From: a virus
IMG/VR virus record: IMGVR_UViG_3300034375_011447
Span: 1 to 50,676 of that record
DNA length: 50,676 nucleotides
Strand: one strand, 5' to 3'
Position numbers and translations under genes: made by a program. Below the pieces are notes generated by a model that saw nothing but the letters and a program-made list of their open reading frames with translations, made no database searches and was not told the DNA's origin. Positions 30,912 through 39,800 of the stretch are shown here, piece by piece. Numbering within the stretch: the first letter of the stretch is position 1; every line of letters starts with the position of its first letter.

Positions 30912-32846
30912 ATGGCAATATCAGATTCACTTAGATCATCGTTTAGATTTACTCAAAGTGCTAATAAATCTATTTCTTCAGCTAAAACAGAAATATTAAA
31001 ATCCAATATTTCTGTCAATAAAATAAATCAAGTAATATCTAGTAATATAAAACTTAAGGAAACGATAGCATATAAGTCAAATATTTTAGATTTAAGACGT
31101 AGAGAAAATGAAAAAAGAAAAATTATAGAGGACAGAATCGAAGCATCTAAAGTTTCTACAAATACATTTAAAGCATCTGCATCTATGATTTCGAATAGTT
31201 CTGCAGGTCCTTTTCAAAGATTGCTTGGATTTTTGGGATTTATTACTGCTGGATGGCTTGTTGAAAATTTACCTACTATTATTTTTATAGGTAAAGAATT
31301 TATCTCTAGAGTCTATAAGATGGGATCTATAATCTCAAATTTTTTGGGAGGAATGATCACAATAGTACAACGATTTGGCACACTTCTTCATAGTGTGGGG
31401 TCGAATATTTTAAATTTGGATTTTACTGATCAATCCAATAGAGTAAGAACATCGCTTACTGAATTGAATGATGCGATAGAATCGGTAAACAGAGAAATAC
31501 TGGAAGGATATAGTTTATTGACAACACCTTTGACTCAATCTATTGATACCGGTGAAGAGGCACCACTACCAGGTCAACCTGCACCAGATACTTTGTACCC
31601 TGAACCATATCAACCTGGAGAGACTAAAGAACCAGAAACTTCTGGTGGTAGAGTAAGTCCACAAGCAGTTTATTCATATTTAAGGCAAAAGGGAATTTCT
31701 CATGCCCATGCCATGGGTATTCTTGCAAACATTGAGGGAGAAAGTAAGTTTAGAGTTGGTGCAAAGAGTGGTGATGATGGTGGTGCTGGTGGTTTGTTCC
31801 AATGGAAGAAACCAAGAAGTGATAGAATGGCAGCAAATGTTCCAAACTGGCAGAGAAACTGGAAAGGGCAGTTAGACTATGCTCTAGTTGAGGATGCTGG
31901 TCCTGCATATTTGAAGACACAGTTTTCTTCACCAGAAGATGCGGCACAGTGGTGGATGGTAAAATGGGAGAGACCTTCCGAAAGAGTTAGAGGTGCAAGA
32001 AAACAGCAGCATAATGCATTTATTAGAAATTTTAAACCTAGTGGACAATCACAACCACCAAAAACACCAACACCAACACCAACACCACCAAGACCAGTAT
32101 CTACTGGAACTATGAATCTAATACCACAAACCGGATCTGGTGGACTTATTCAGGGGGGATCTGGAAAAGGTGGTGAAACTACATATGCAACTCACTTTCA
32201 TATAGATGCTAAAACTGCAAATCCAACTGCTCAACAGTTGGCAAATATTCGTGAAGTTGCTTTTAGAGCAGCAAAGGCAATGTTTGCTAGAGGGTCTTGG
32301 ATTCATTTTGGTAATATTAAAAAAAATGCAGATAAAAATACCGACGATCAAAAATTAAAAGGTTTGATATCTGCAGAACAAAAAGCCCATGGTGCAAGAA
32401 GTAGTGCTGCTGTTGATATTCAAGAGCATAATCCAAATGTAAAACAAACTTTCCCATCTCAAGTAGGATCCGCAACTAAATTTCCGTTCGCTGTTGGTGA
32501 AGTTTATTATCGAGGTGGTTATGGTAGAGAAGCAGAAATTATCGGTACTGGTGGAATTACTGTATCGCATGGTGCCCCCGGATCAAAGGCAACTGAAGGT
32601 GTAAGTCAACAAAAAACATCTACTTTGTATCCAGTGGTAAAATCGCAAATACCACAATCAATAACTCCAGAAAGAAAGGGGCAGCAAATTGTTGTTGTTG
32701 ATCCTCCAGCACCTACACCACAACAAGTGGTTTCGGCAACAATGCCAAAACCACAAAAACAAATACAGGGTCAATTTTTGAATGAACTTAATGTGTTAAA
32801 TAGATTTATTAAACAAAAAATTCTACTAGATTTGTCTTATCTATAA
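30912..32846 (+). CDS. tail protein with phage tail lysozyme domain, 644 aa
   Basis: Residues about 60-180 contain a coiled coil and the hydrophobic segment QRLLGFLGFITAGWLVEN, related to that of the preceding protein. Residues about 244-375 form a tail lysozyme domain: VYSYLRQKGISHAHAMGILANIEGES with the catalytic glutamate near residue 276, AGGLFQWKKPRSDRM, and AAQWWMVKWERPS. A proline-threonine linker follows. The final 250 residues contain THFHIDAKT, SWIHFGNIKK, ARSSAAVDIQE and FAVGEVYYRGGYGREAEI, perhaps a second wall- or metal-binding domain that I cannot name. The T4 tail lysozyme is part of gp5; here it sits in this protein. Confidence 0.75.
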   Translation: MAISDSLRSSFRFTQSANKSISSAKTEILKSNISVNKINQVISSNIKLKETIAYKSNILDLRRRENEKRKIIEDRIEASKVSTNTFKASASMISNSSAGPFQRLLGFLGFITAGWLVENLPTIIFIGKEFISRVYKMGSIISNFLGGMITIVQRFGTLLHSVGSNILNLDFTDQSNRVRTSLTELNDAIESVNREILEGYSLLTTPLTQSIDTGEEAPLPGQPAPDTLYPEPYQPGETKEPETSGGRVSPQAVYSYLRQKGISHAHAMGILANIEGESKFRVGAKSGDDGGAGGLFQWKKPRSDRMAANVPNWQRNWKGQLDYALVEDAGPAYLKTQFSSPEDAAQWWMVKWERPSERVRGARKQQHNAFIRNFKPSGQSQPPKTPTPTPTPPRPVSTGTMNLIPQTGSGGLIQGGSGKGGETTYATHFHIDAKTANPTAQQLANIREVAFRAAKAMFARGSWIHFGNIKKNADKNTDDQKLKGLISAEQKAHGARSSAAVDIQEHNPNVKQTFPSQVGSATKFPFAVGEVYYRGGYGREAEIIGTGGITVSHGAPGSKATEGVSQQKTSTLYPVVKSQIPQSITPERKGQQIVVVDPPAPTPQQVVSATMPKPQKQIQGQFLNELNVLNRFIKQKILLDLSYL

Positions 32847-34174
32847 TGTCAACAAAACAATCCATATTCGAAGAGTTTTTTATAGAGTCTAATGATCGAA
32901 GTAGAACAGTTGACATTACTTCTGGTGTAATTTCTTTTGAATACTTTGAAGATATTTTTTCACCCACAATAACTGCAAAAGTTAAAGTAGTTAATACTGG
33001 AAATACAATATCATCAAAAGATAATCCAGATGGAAGTAAACAGTCTTTATATAATGGTCTTCCACTTCGTGGTGGTGAACGATTGGCGGTAAAAATTTCA
33101 GGAAATAGTAAAAATAATCCTGGACTAGATTTTTCAAAAAAATCTCAAGACTATTTTTATGTATCTAGTATTTCTGATGTCATTTCAGAAACTCAAAAAG
33201 AAAGTTTTACTTTGCATTTAGTCTCTAGAGAGGCAATTACTAATGAGACATCTAGAGTACCTAAAAAATATCCATCATCATCAAGTATTGATACTTCTGT
33301 TAGAAGTATTCTTTCCGATTATTTAAAAACTGACAAAATAGGTACAATTGATAAAACATCCAATAATTATGGATTTATTGGAAATATGCGGAAACCATTT
33401 ACAGTTTTGGTGTGGTTAGCTTCAAAAGGAGTACCAGTATCTTCTGGAGATGGAACAGCAGGATTCTTATTTTATCAGACTAGGGATGGATTTCAATTTA
33501 GATCAATTGATGGATTAAATGATCAAGCGGCAAAGGCAACTTACACTCACAGTGAAGTTACAAATAATTATGACGATACTAATAAAGTTGATGATGACTT
33601 TAGAATTCTAAATTACTTAGTAGACAGAAATCAAAATCTAATTGAAAAATTAAGGATGGGGACATATTGTAGTCAAAGGTCTTATTTCAATCTTCTTAAT
33701 TTTTCATTTACAAATAGTGTTTTTAAATTATCAGATTATTCAAAGAAGACTAATAATTTGGGGAGCGAATTGAAACTTCCAAAAATTTCAAATAGTTCTA
33801 ATACTGGTCTTGGAGATGTACCAACAAGAATTATATCTCAAGTATTAGATATTGGTACTATGGAACAAGGTGTTTCTACTAAGGAAAATGCTGATCCTGG
33901 AAAATATCAATCTCAGGGATTGATGAGGTATAACGTGTTATTTACTCAATCTCTAGATGTTATGATTTCTTGCAACACTAATTTAAGAGCTGGTGATATT
34001 ATCGAATGCAATTTTCCTAAAATTTCAGAATCTGATGCAAAAGAGTATGATCCAGAAACAAGTGGACTATATATGATAAAAGAATTATGTCATCATTTTG
34101 ATGTCAATAGATCATATACATCTATGAAATTAGTTAGAGATACTTTTGGGAAAAAACAGCAAAAAAATAAATGA
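32846..34174 (+). CDS. 27: baseplate hub protein gp27, 442 aa
   Basis: SRTVDITSGVISFEYFEDIFSPTITAKVKVVN is the N-terminal tube-like beta domain of gp27-type hub proteins. Residues about 150-200 (SVRSILSDYLKTDKIGTID, then PFTVLVWLASKGV) match the hub connector region. The C-terminal part has RYNVLFTQSLDVMISCNTNLRAGDIIEC and SGLYMIKELCHHF, as in gpD/gp27 folds. Overlaps the preceding gene by one base and gp5 by four. A trimer of gp27 would form the torus holding the spike. Confidence 0.85.
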   Translation: MSTKQSIFEEFFIESNDRSRTVDITSGVISFEYFEDIFSPTITAKVKVVNTGNTISSKDNPDGSKQSLYNGLPLRGGERLAVKISGNSKNNPGLDFSKKSQDYFYVSSISDVISETQKESFTLHLVSREAITNETSRVPKKYPSSSSIDTSVRSILSDYLKTDKIGTIDKTSNNYGFIGNMRKPFTVLVWLASKGVPVSSGDGTAGFLFYQTRDGFQFRSIDGLNDQAAKATYTHSEVTNNYDDTNKVDDDFRILNYLVDRNQNLIEKLRMGTYCSQRSYFNLLNFSFTNSVFKLSDYSKKTNNLGSELKLPKISNSSNTGLGDVPTRIISQVLDIGTMEQGVSTKENADPGKYQSQGLMRYNVLFTQSLDVMISCNTNLRAGDIIECNFPKISESDAKEYDPETSGLYMIKELCHHFDVNRSYTSMKLVRDTFGKKQQKNK

Positions 34175-36324
34175 TCGATCAAACATTAGTTAATAGTAAT
34201 TTTGTAGGTAGAGATGGATTTAGATGGTGGATTGGGCAGGTACCACCAATAGAATCTAATGGTAAACAGTCTAGTGGTGGTGGATGGGGAAATCGCTGTA
34301 AAGTTCGTATTATGGGATATCATCCAGATAATCCTGTAGAACTTTCTAATGAAGACCTTCCTTGGGCTCAAGTGTTGTTGCCAACAACTTCTGGATCTGG
34401 GGCATCAAATTTAGCAGTCACCCAAAAAATTAGACCTGGAGATATAGTTTTTGGATTTTTTCTTGATGGTGATAACGGTCAACTTCCTGTTATTATGGGT
34501 TGTTTTGGAAGAACAGAAGGCGTCTCAACAAAAGAGTACAGTTCACCATTCACTCCTTTTACTGGATACACCAGCAATATTGATAAACCTAATGGGCAAG
34601 TATATCCAAGTGAAACTAATGAGCAAAATGCTAAATCACAAAAAAGTCCTAGAGATGTTCCTACTTCAGTTACTCAAAGATTAAATAATACCAAAAAGGG
34701 AAAAGATGAAATAACTTCTTATTCTGGAATTGGTAAAAAAATAGTTCTTGCAAATAGTTGTGATGATACTGCAGTTAAAGGTATAGTTTCTGAAGTTACA
34801 AATTTATTGGATAAATTTGAATCTGGATTAAACAAGGTAGCAAATTTTACAAGCGAAATAAATCGTTCGGTTGAAAAAATAGTAGGGATTGCTAATAATA
34901 TTGTTGGTCAAATGTTTAATTCTTTGTTTAATAAGTTGATTCCAATTCTTCAAAAAGGATTGGATCTATTATACAAAAAAGTATATGCAGCAGTTTTGGC
35001 GGCAACAGGTAGTCCTATTGCCGCTCATTTGGCAGGTGTTGCTGCACAAACTGCAATGGTACCTCCTGTTAAACTTTTAGAAAAAGCAATTCCATGCGTT
35101 GCAGCAACAGTTGTAAATGGTCTTGCTGGAATGGTGAAGGATCTTCTTAAATCTGTTTTAAATAATGTTAAAAAGTTTGTTACTTGTGCTGGAACTCAAT
35201 TTGCTGGTGCATTTATAAATGGAATCATTGATAAAATTCGTAGTGGTCTTTCTGGAGTGTTGGGTGGTGTAACTAAAATACTTAGCGCAGGATTTAATAT
35301 TGTCAATATTCTTAGAAGTGGTATTGATATCATTAAATCTATAGGTGGTTTATTTGATTGCAACCAATCAAAGTCAAAGTGTCAGGGATTAATTAAAGAG
35401 TGGACTATAGGATGTGGTGCAAGAAGTAGCATTAATGAGAAATCATTATTTAAAGATATTGTAGGAGAACTAAATGCAACTAAATCAAACTTAAAAAATC
35501 TTGATTTTGATGTATTTAATGAAAAGAAAAAGAAAACTAAAAAAAATAAATCTTTAAAAGATTGTTATGTAGGATATCCAACCTCCTGTGATCCACCAAA
35601 AGTTAATATATTTGGTGGTGGGGGAGAAGGTGCAGAGGCATCGGTAATTTTGGGATCGTTTGCAAAAAATGAAATTGTTGATCCTGTTCTTGGTGGAGGT
35701 ATAACCGCAAGTGTAATTGGAATCAAAATGAAGAAAAAGGGTAAGGGATATAGATACCCTCCTTTCGTAGAGATTGAAGATAATTGTAATCAAGGATATG
35801 GTGCTATTGCTAGATCTGTAATTAATGATGATGGAGAAATTGAAGACATTTATATTGTGTCTGTCGGAGAAAATTATCCAATAGGTAATATTGACCCATC
35901 ATCCTCAATATCTACAGCAGACTTTACGGATTCTCCAATATATGGAGTATCTAGAGTAACTGTTGTTGATTCTGGATCGGGATATTCTAAGGGTGATTAT
36001 GCTATCGATAACTATGGTAATAAGTATACTCTTAATATAGATGAAGATTTTGGAACCATAATTTCTGCAAACATAGAAGTTGGTATCCCATTATCAGAAA
36101 ACATTGATGAAGAAAGAGAACTACCTAATGAAAATATAGTTCGTAGAACACCTACAATAAATACTAACGTAATAACTAGTGATTCGCCACCACCATCAAT
36201 GAGAATCATATCTGAAACTGGAATTGGTGCAATATTAAAACCAATTGTTGGCGAAATTTCTACATCTCTGGAAGAAGAATCTCAAATAGGAGATCTGAAA
36301 ATAATAGTTGATTGTGTGGAATAA
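34171..36324 (+). CDS. 5: baseplate hub/spike protein gp5 lacking lysozyme, 717 aa
   Basis: Residues about 10-125 are the gp5 OB domain (FRWWIGQVPP, RCKVRIMGYHPDN, LPWAQVLLPTTSGSG, GDIVFGFFLDGDNGQLPVIMG). No lysozyme motif follows. Instead residues about 185-400 are helical and hydrophobic, with ten or so cysteines, and residues about 470-600 carry PPFVEIEDNCNQGYGAIARSV-type beta repeats (related to a motif near the end of the long fibre, YTSPPVVVVSSPEG). So the hub OB domain is kept, but the murein-cutting domain is in the 644-residue protein and the beta-helix needle is in the next gene. Confidence 0.8.
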   Translation: MIDQTLVNSNFVGRDGFRWWIGQVPPIESNGKQSSGGGWGNRCKVRIMGYHPDNPVELSNEDLPWAQVLLPTTSGSGASNLAVTQKIRPGDIVFGFFLDGDNGQLPVIMGCFGRTEGVSTKEYSSPFTPFTGYTSNIDKPNGQVYPSETNEQNAKSQKSPRDVPTSVTQRLNNTKKGKDEITSYSGIGKKIVLANSCDDTAVKGIVSEVTNLLDKFESGLNKVANFTSEINRSVEKIVGIANNIVGQMFNSLFNKLIPILQKGLDLLYKKVYAAVLAATGSPIAAHLAGVAAQTAMVPPVKLLEKAIPCVAATVVNGLAGMVKDLLKSVLNNVKKFVTCAGTQFAGAFINGIIDKIRSGLSGVLGGVTKILSAGFNIVNILRSGIDIIKSIGGLFDCNQSKSKCQGLIKEWTIGCGARSSINEKSLFKDIVGELNATKSNLKNLDFDVFNEKKKKTKKNKSLKDCYVGYPTSCDPPKVNIFGGGGEGAEASVILGSFAKNEIVDPVLGGGITASVIGIKMKKKGKGYRYPPFVEIEDNCNQGYGAIARSVINDDGEIEDIYIVSVGENYPIGNIDPSSSISTADFTDSPIYGVSRVTVVDSGSGYSKGDYAIDNYGNKYTLNIDEDFGTIISANIEVGIPLSENIDEERELPNENIVRRTPTINTNVITSDSPPPSMRIISETGIGAILKPIVGEISTSLEEESQIGDLKIIVDCVE

Positions 36325-36327
36325 AAA

Positions 36328-36882
36328 ATGGCAGAAAGACCGAATTTAAATTGGGAATCTAGAAACATTTTTAGTCTAGGACCACAATTTAGAATTGAAA
36401 ACAATAATCCTCAGATGGGATGTTCTGGGGAATCGGTGTATAATTTTTATTCAGTAACTGACAATAATGATGTTAATCTTTCTGGAATGACTGAAAGTGG
36501 TTTATATAGAATTTACAATGATCGTCAAATTGAAATTATAGCAGGTAATAAAGAAAAAAGTGATGGGGTTGATGTTGTAATTGCAGGCATGAATGGGGAT
36601 GTTACCATTACCGCCATGCGAAATGGTTCTGTCAGAATTAAAGGTAAGAATATAATGATAGAATCTGATGAAGATGTTGATATTAAAGCCGGAAGAAACA
36701 TCAGTCTTAATTCTGGATCAGGAAGAGTTGTTATGAAGGGAAATAAACTAGATCAGGATGGATTAACTGGAAATCTAGTGAAAAGTACTTTTGGAATGGA
36801 CGTATTTTCAAAGAGTTTTGTTGGTGCTGATGTAGTTTCTGCAGCATTTGATATAGCAAAAACAAATGTAATAGGATTCTAA
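36328..36882 (+). CDS. spike beta-helix (gp5 C-terminal-like), 184 aa
   Basis: Short alternating strands of the type GDVTITAMRNGSVRIKG, NIMIESDEDVDIKAGRNIS and LNSGSGRVVMKGN give the triple-stranded beta-helix repeat of VgrG and the gp5 needle. The gene starts 3 bases after gp5. In T4 this needle is the C-terminal part of gp5; here it seems to be a separate protein, placed as if gp5 had been split. It is followed 1 base later by the long fibre gene. Confidence 0.75.
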   Translation: MAERPNLNWESRNIFSLGPQFRIENNNPQMGCSGESVYNFYSVTDNNDVNLSGMTESGLYRIYNDRQIEIIAGNKEKSDGVDVVIAGMNGDVTITAMRNGSVRIKGKNIMIESDEDVDIKAGRNISLNSGSGRVVMKGNKLDQDGLTGNLVKSTFGMDVFSKSFVGADVVSAAFDIAKTNVIGF

Positions 36883-36883
36883 T

Positions 36884-39800
36884 ATGTCAGACGATATACA
36901 AGTATTTGGTCAAGAATCCTATTTTAACGAAAAAGTAACATTTTTTAAAAATATTACTGCACCAAATGTTCCCGAAAATTTACAATCGGGAAAATATCAA
37001 ATTTCTAGTTTATGGGTTGAAGAAAATGAGATCTTAGAAGAAGGTCAACTCGGTGTAGAGTCTGATACAAATCAATTTAAATTTGGTGATGGTGAAACAC
37101 CTTGGAATGATCTTCCTTATGCTTCTGGAGCAACTGGCCCTCAAGGAGTTCAAGGTGTTCAGGGGCATCAAAGTGCTCAAGGTGTTCAGGGAGTTCAAGG
37201 CCCTAGAGGATTATCTGGTGAGTTTGCTGGACAAGGTACTCAAGGACTTCAAGGACTCCAAGGTGCACAAGGACTTCAAGGACGCCAAGGTTCACAAGGA
37301 CTTCAGGGAAATCAAGGACTCCAAGGTTCACAAGGACTTCAGGGAAATCAAGGACTCCAAGGTTCACAAGGACTTCAGGGAAATCAAGGACTTCAAGGAA
37401 ATCAAGGACTTCAAGGAAATCAAGGACTCCAAGGTTTACAAGGATTTCAAGGACTTCAAGGACTCCAAGGTTTACAGGGACTTCAGGGAAATCAAGGACT
37501 CCAAGGTTTACAAGGATTTCAAGGACTTCAAGGACTTCAGGGAACATTAAGTAATTTCCAGGGTACTCAAGGACTTCAAGGACTTCAAGGTACTCAAGGA
37601 AATCAAGGAACCCAAGGAAATCAGGGACTTCAAGGACGCCAAGGTACTCAAGGACTCCAAGGATTCCAAGGACTCCAAGGACTCCAAGGACTTCAAGGAC
37701 TTCAAGGACCTTTAAGTAATTTCCAAGGTACTCAAGGAAATCAAGGAACCCAAGGAAATCAGGGACTTCAAGGTGCACAAGGACGCCAAGGTTTACAAGG
37801 ATCCTTAAGTAATTTCCAAGGCACTCAAGGAACTCAAGGAACTCAGGGTACACAAGGTCTTCAAGGTCGTCAGGGAAATCAAGGAGTTCAAGGTCATCAG
37901 AGTGCTCAAGGACGCCAAGGTGCTCAGGGAAGAATAGGTAATCAAGGAATTCAAGGATCCTTAAGTAATTTTCAAGGTGTACAAGGTCGTCAAGGTCCGC
38001 AAGGTCCACAAGGTCCACAAGGTCCACAAGGCAGGCAAGGATCTCAAGGTGCACAAGGACATCAAAGTGCTCAAGGACGCCAAGGTGCTCAGGGAAGACT
38101 AGGTAATCAAGGACCTCAAGGACCTCAAGGATCTCAAGGATCTCAAGGACCACAAGGAAGGCAAGGACCTCAAGGTGTTCAAGGATTTCAAGGAAATCAA
38201 GGACTTCAGGGAAATCAAGGACTTCAAGGAAATCAAGGACTTCAAGGAAATCAAGGACTTCAAGGAAATCAAGGACTCCAAGGTTCACAAGGACTTCAGG
38301 GAAATCAAGGACTTCAAGGAAATCAAGGACTCCAAGGTTTACAAGGATTTCAAGGACTTCAAGGACTCCAAGGTTTACAAGGACGCCAAGGTTCACAAGG
38401 ACTTCAAGGACATCAAGGACTCCAAGGACTTCAAGGACTTCAAGGACTTCAAGGTTCTGGTTGGCAGGGTACTCAAGGTCTTCAAGGACATCAAGGACTT
38501 CAAGGACATCAAGGACTTCAAGGACGCCAGGGTACTCAAGGAAATCAAGGTGCTCAAGGACGCCAGGGTACTCAAGGAAATCAAGGACTTCAAGGTGGGG
38601 GTACCCAAGGAAATCAAGGACTCCAAGGACTTCAAGGACTTCAAGGACTTCAAGGATCTTTAAGTAATTTCCAAGGTACTCAAGGACTCCAAGGTTTACA
38701 AGGACTCCAAGGTTTACAAGGACGCCAAGGTGCTCAAGGACTTCAAGGATCTTTAAGTAATTTCCAAGGTACTCAAGGAACTCAAGGTGCTCAAGGACTT
38801 CAAGGACGCCAAGGTGCTCAAGGACTTCAAGGATCTTTAAGTAATTTCCAAGGTACTCAAGGCAATCTCAGTAATTTCCAAGGTACTCAAGGAAATCAAG
38901 GTGCTCAAGGAAATCAAGGACTTCAGGGAAATCAAGGACTTCAAGGTAGTCAAGGTAGACAAGGTACTCAGGGGACATTAAGTAATTTCCAAGGTACTCA
39001 AGGAAATCAAGGTGCTCAAGGACGCCAAGGTTCACAAGGAGCTCAGGGAAATCAAGGAGTTCAGGGGCGTCAGGGTGCTCAAGGTTCCCAAGGTCTTCAA
39101 AATGCTCAAGGTGCTCAAGGACTTCAAGGATCTTTAAGTAATTTCCAAGGTACTCAAGGTAATCAAGGTTCCCAAGGACTCCAATCTTCTCAAGGAAATC
39201 AAGGAGCTCAGGGAAATCAGGGACTTCAAGGAACATTAAGTAATTTCCAAGGTACTCAAGGACTTCAATCTTCTCAAGGTGTTCAAGGTCGTCAAGGAAA
39301 TCAAGGAGTTCAGGGAAATCAAGGACTTCAAGGAAATCAAGGACTTCAAGGAAATCAAGGACTTCAAGGACTTCAAGGACTTCAAGGATCTTTAAGTAAT
39401 TTCCAAGGTACTCAAGGAAATCAAGGTACTCAAGGCACTCAAGGAAATCAGGGAGTTCAGGGAAATCAAGGAACCCAAGGACTTCAAGGACTTCAAGGAC
39501 GCCAAGGTACTCAAGGAGTCCAGGGAGTCCAGGGAGTCCAGGGTGTTCAAAGTTTTCAAGGAACTCAAGGAACTCAGGGTACACAAGGTCTTCAAGGTGT
39601 TGGATCTCAAGGACCTCAAGGTACCCAAGGTCTTCAAGGTCTCCAGGGTCTGCAAGGAGCACAGGGAACACAAGGTTTACAAGGAATACCTGGGTCTGGT
39701 TTAATTTTTGTTCAAGATAATAATACTACTGATAAAACATATTATCCATCATTCTTAGAACAAACAAGCGGAACAACAAATCTTGAATATGTTTCATCTG

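Noticed and set aside
37203-39673. Long frames on the minus strand inside the collagen-like tract (up to 397 residues)
   Set aside because: They are the reverse reading of the 9-bp repeat, giving monotonous Leu-Glu-Val-Leu strings. No start signals or independent features.
37127-39700. CRISPR array
   Set aside because: The repeats are 9-bp coding triplets without spacers of uniform length, and no cas genes are present.
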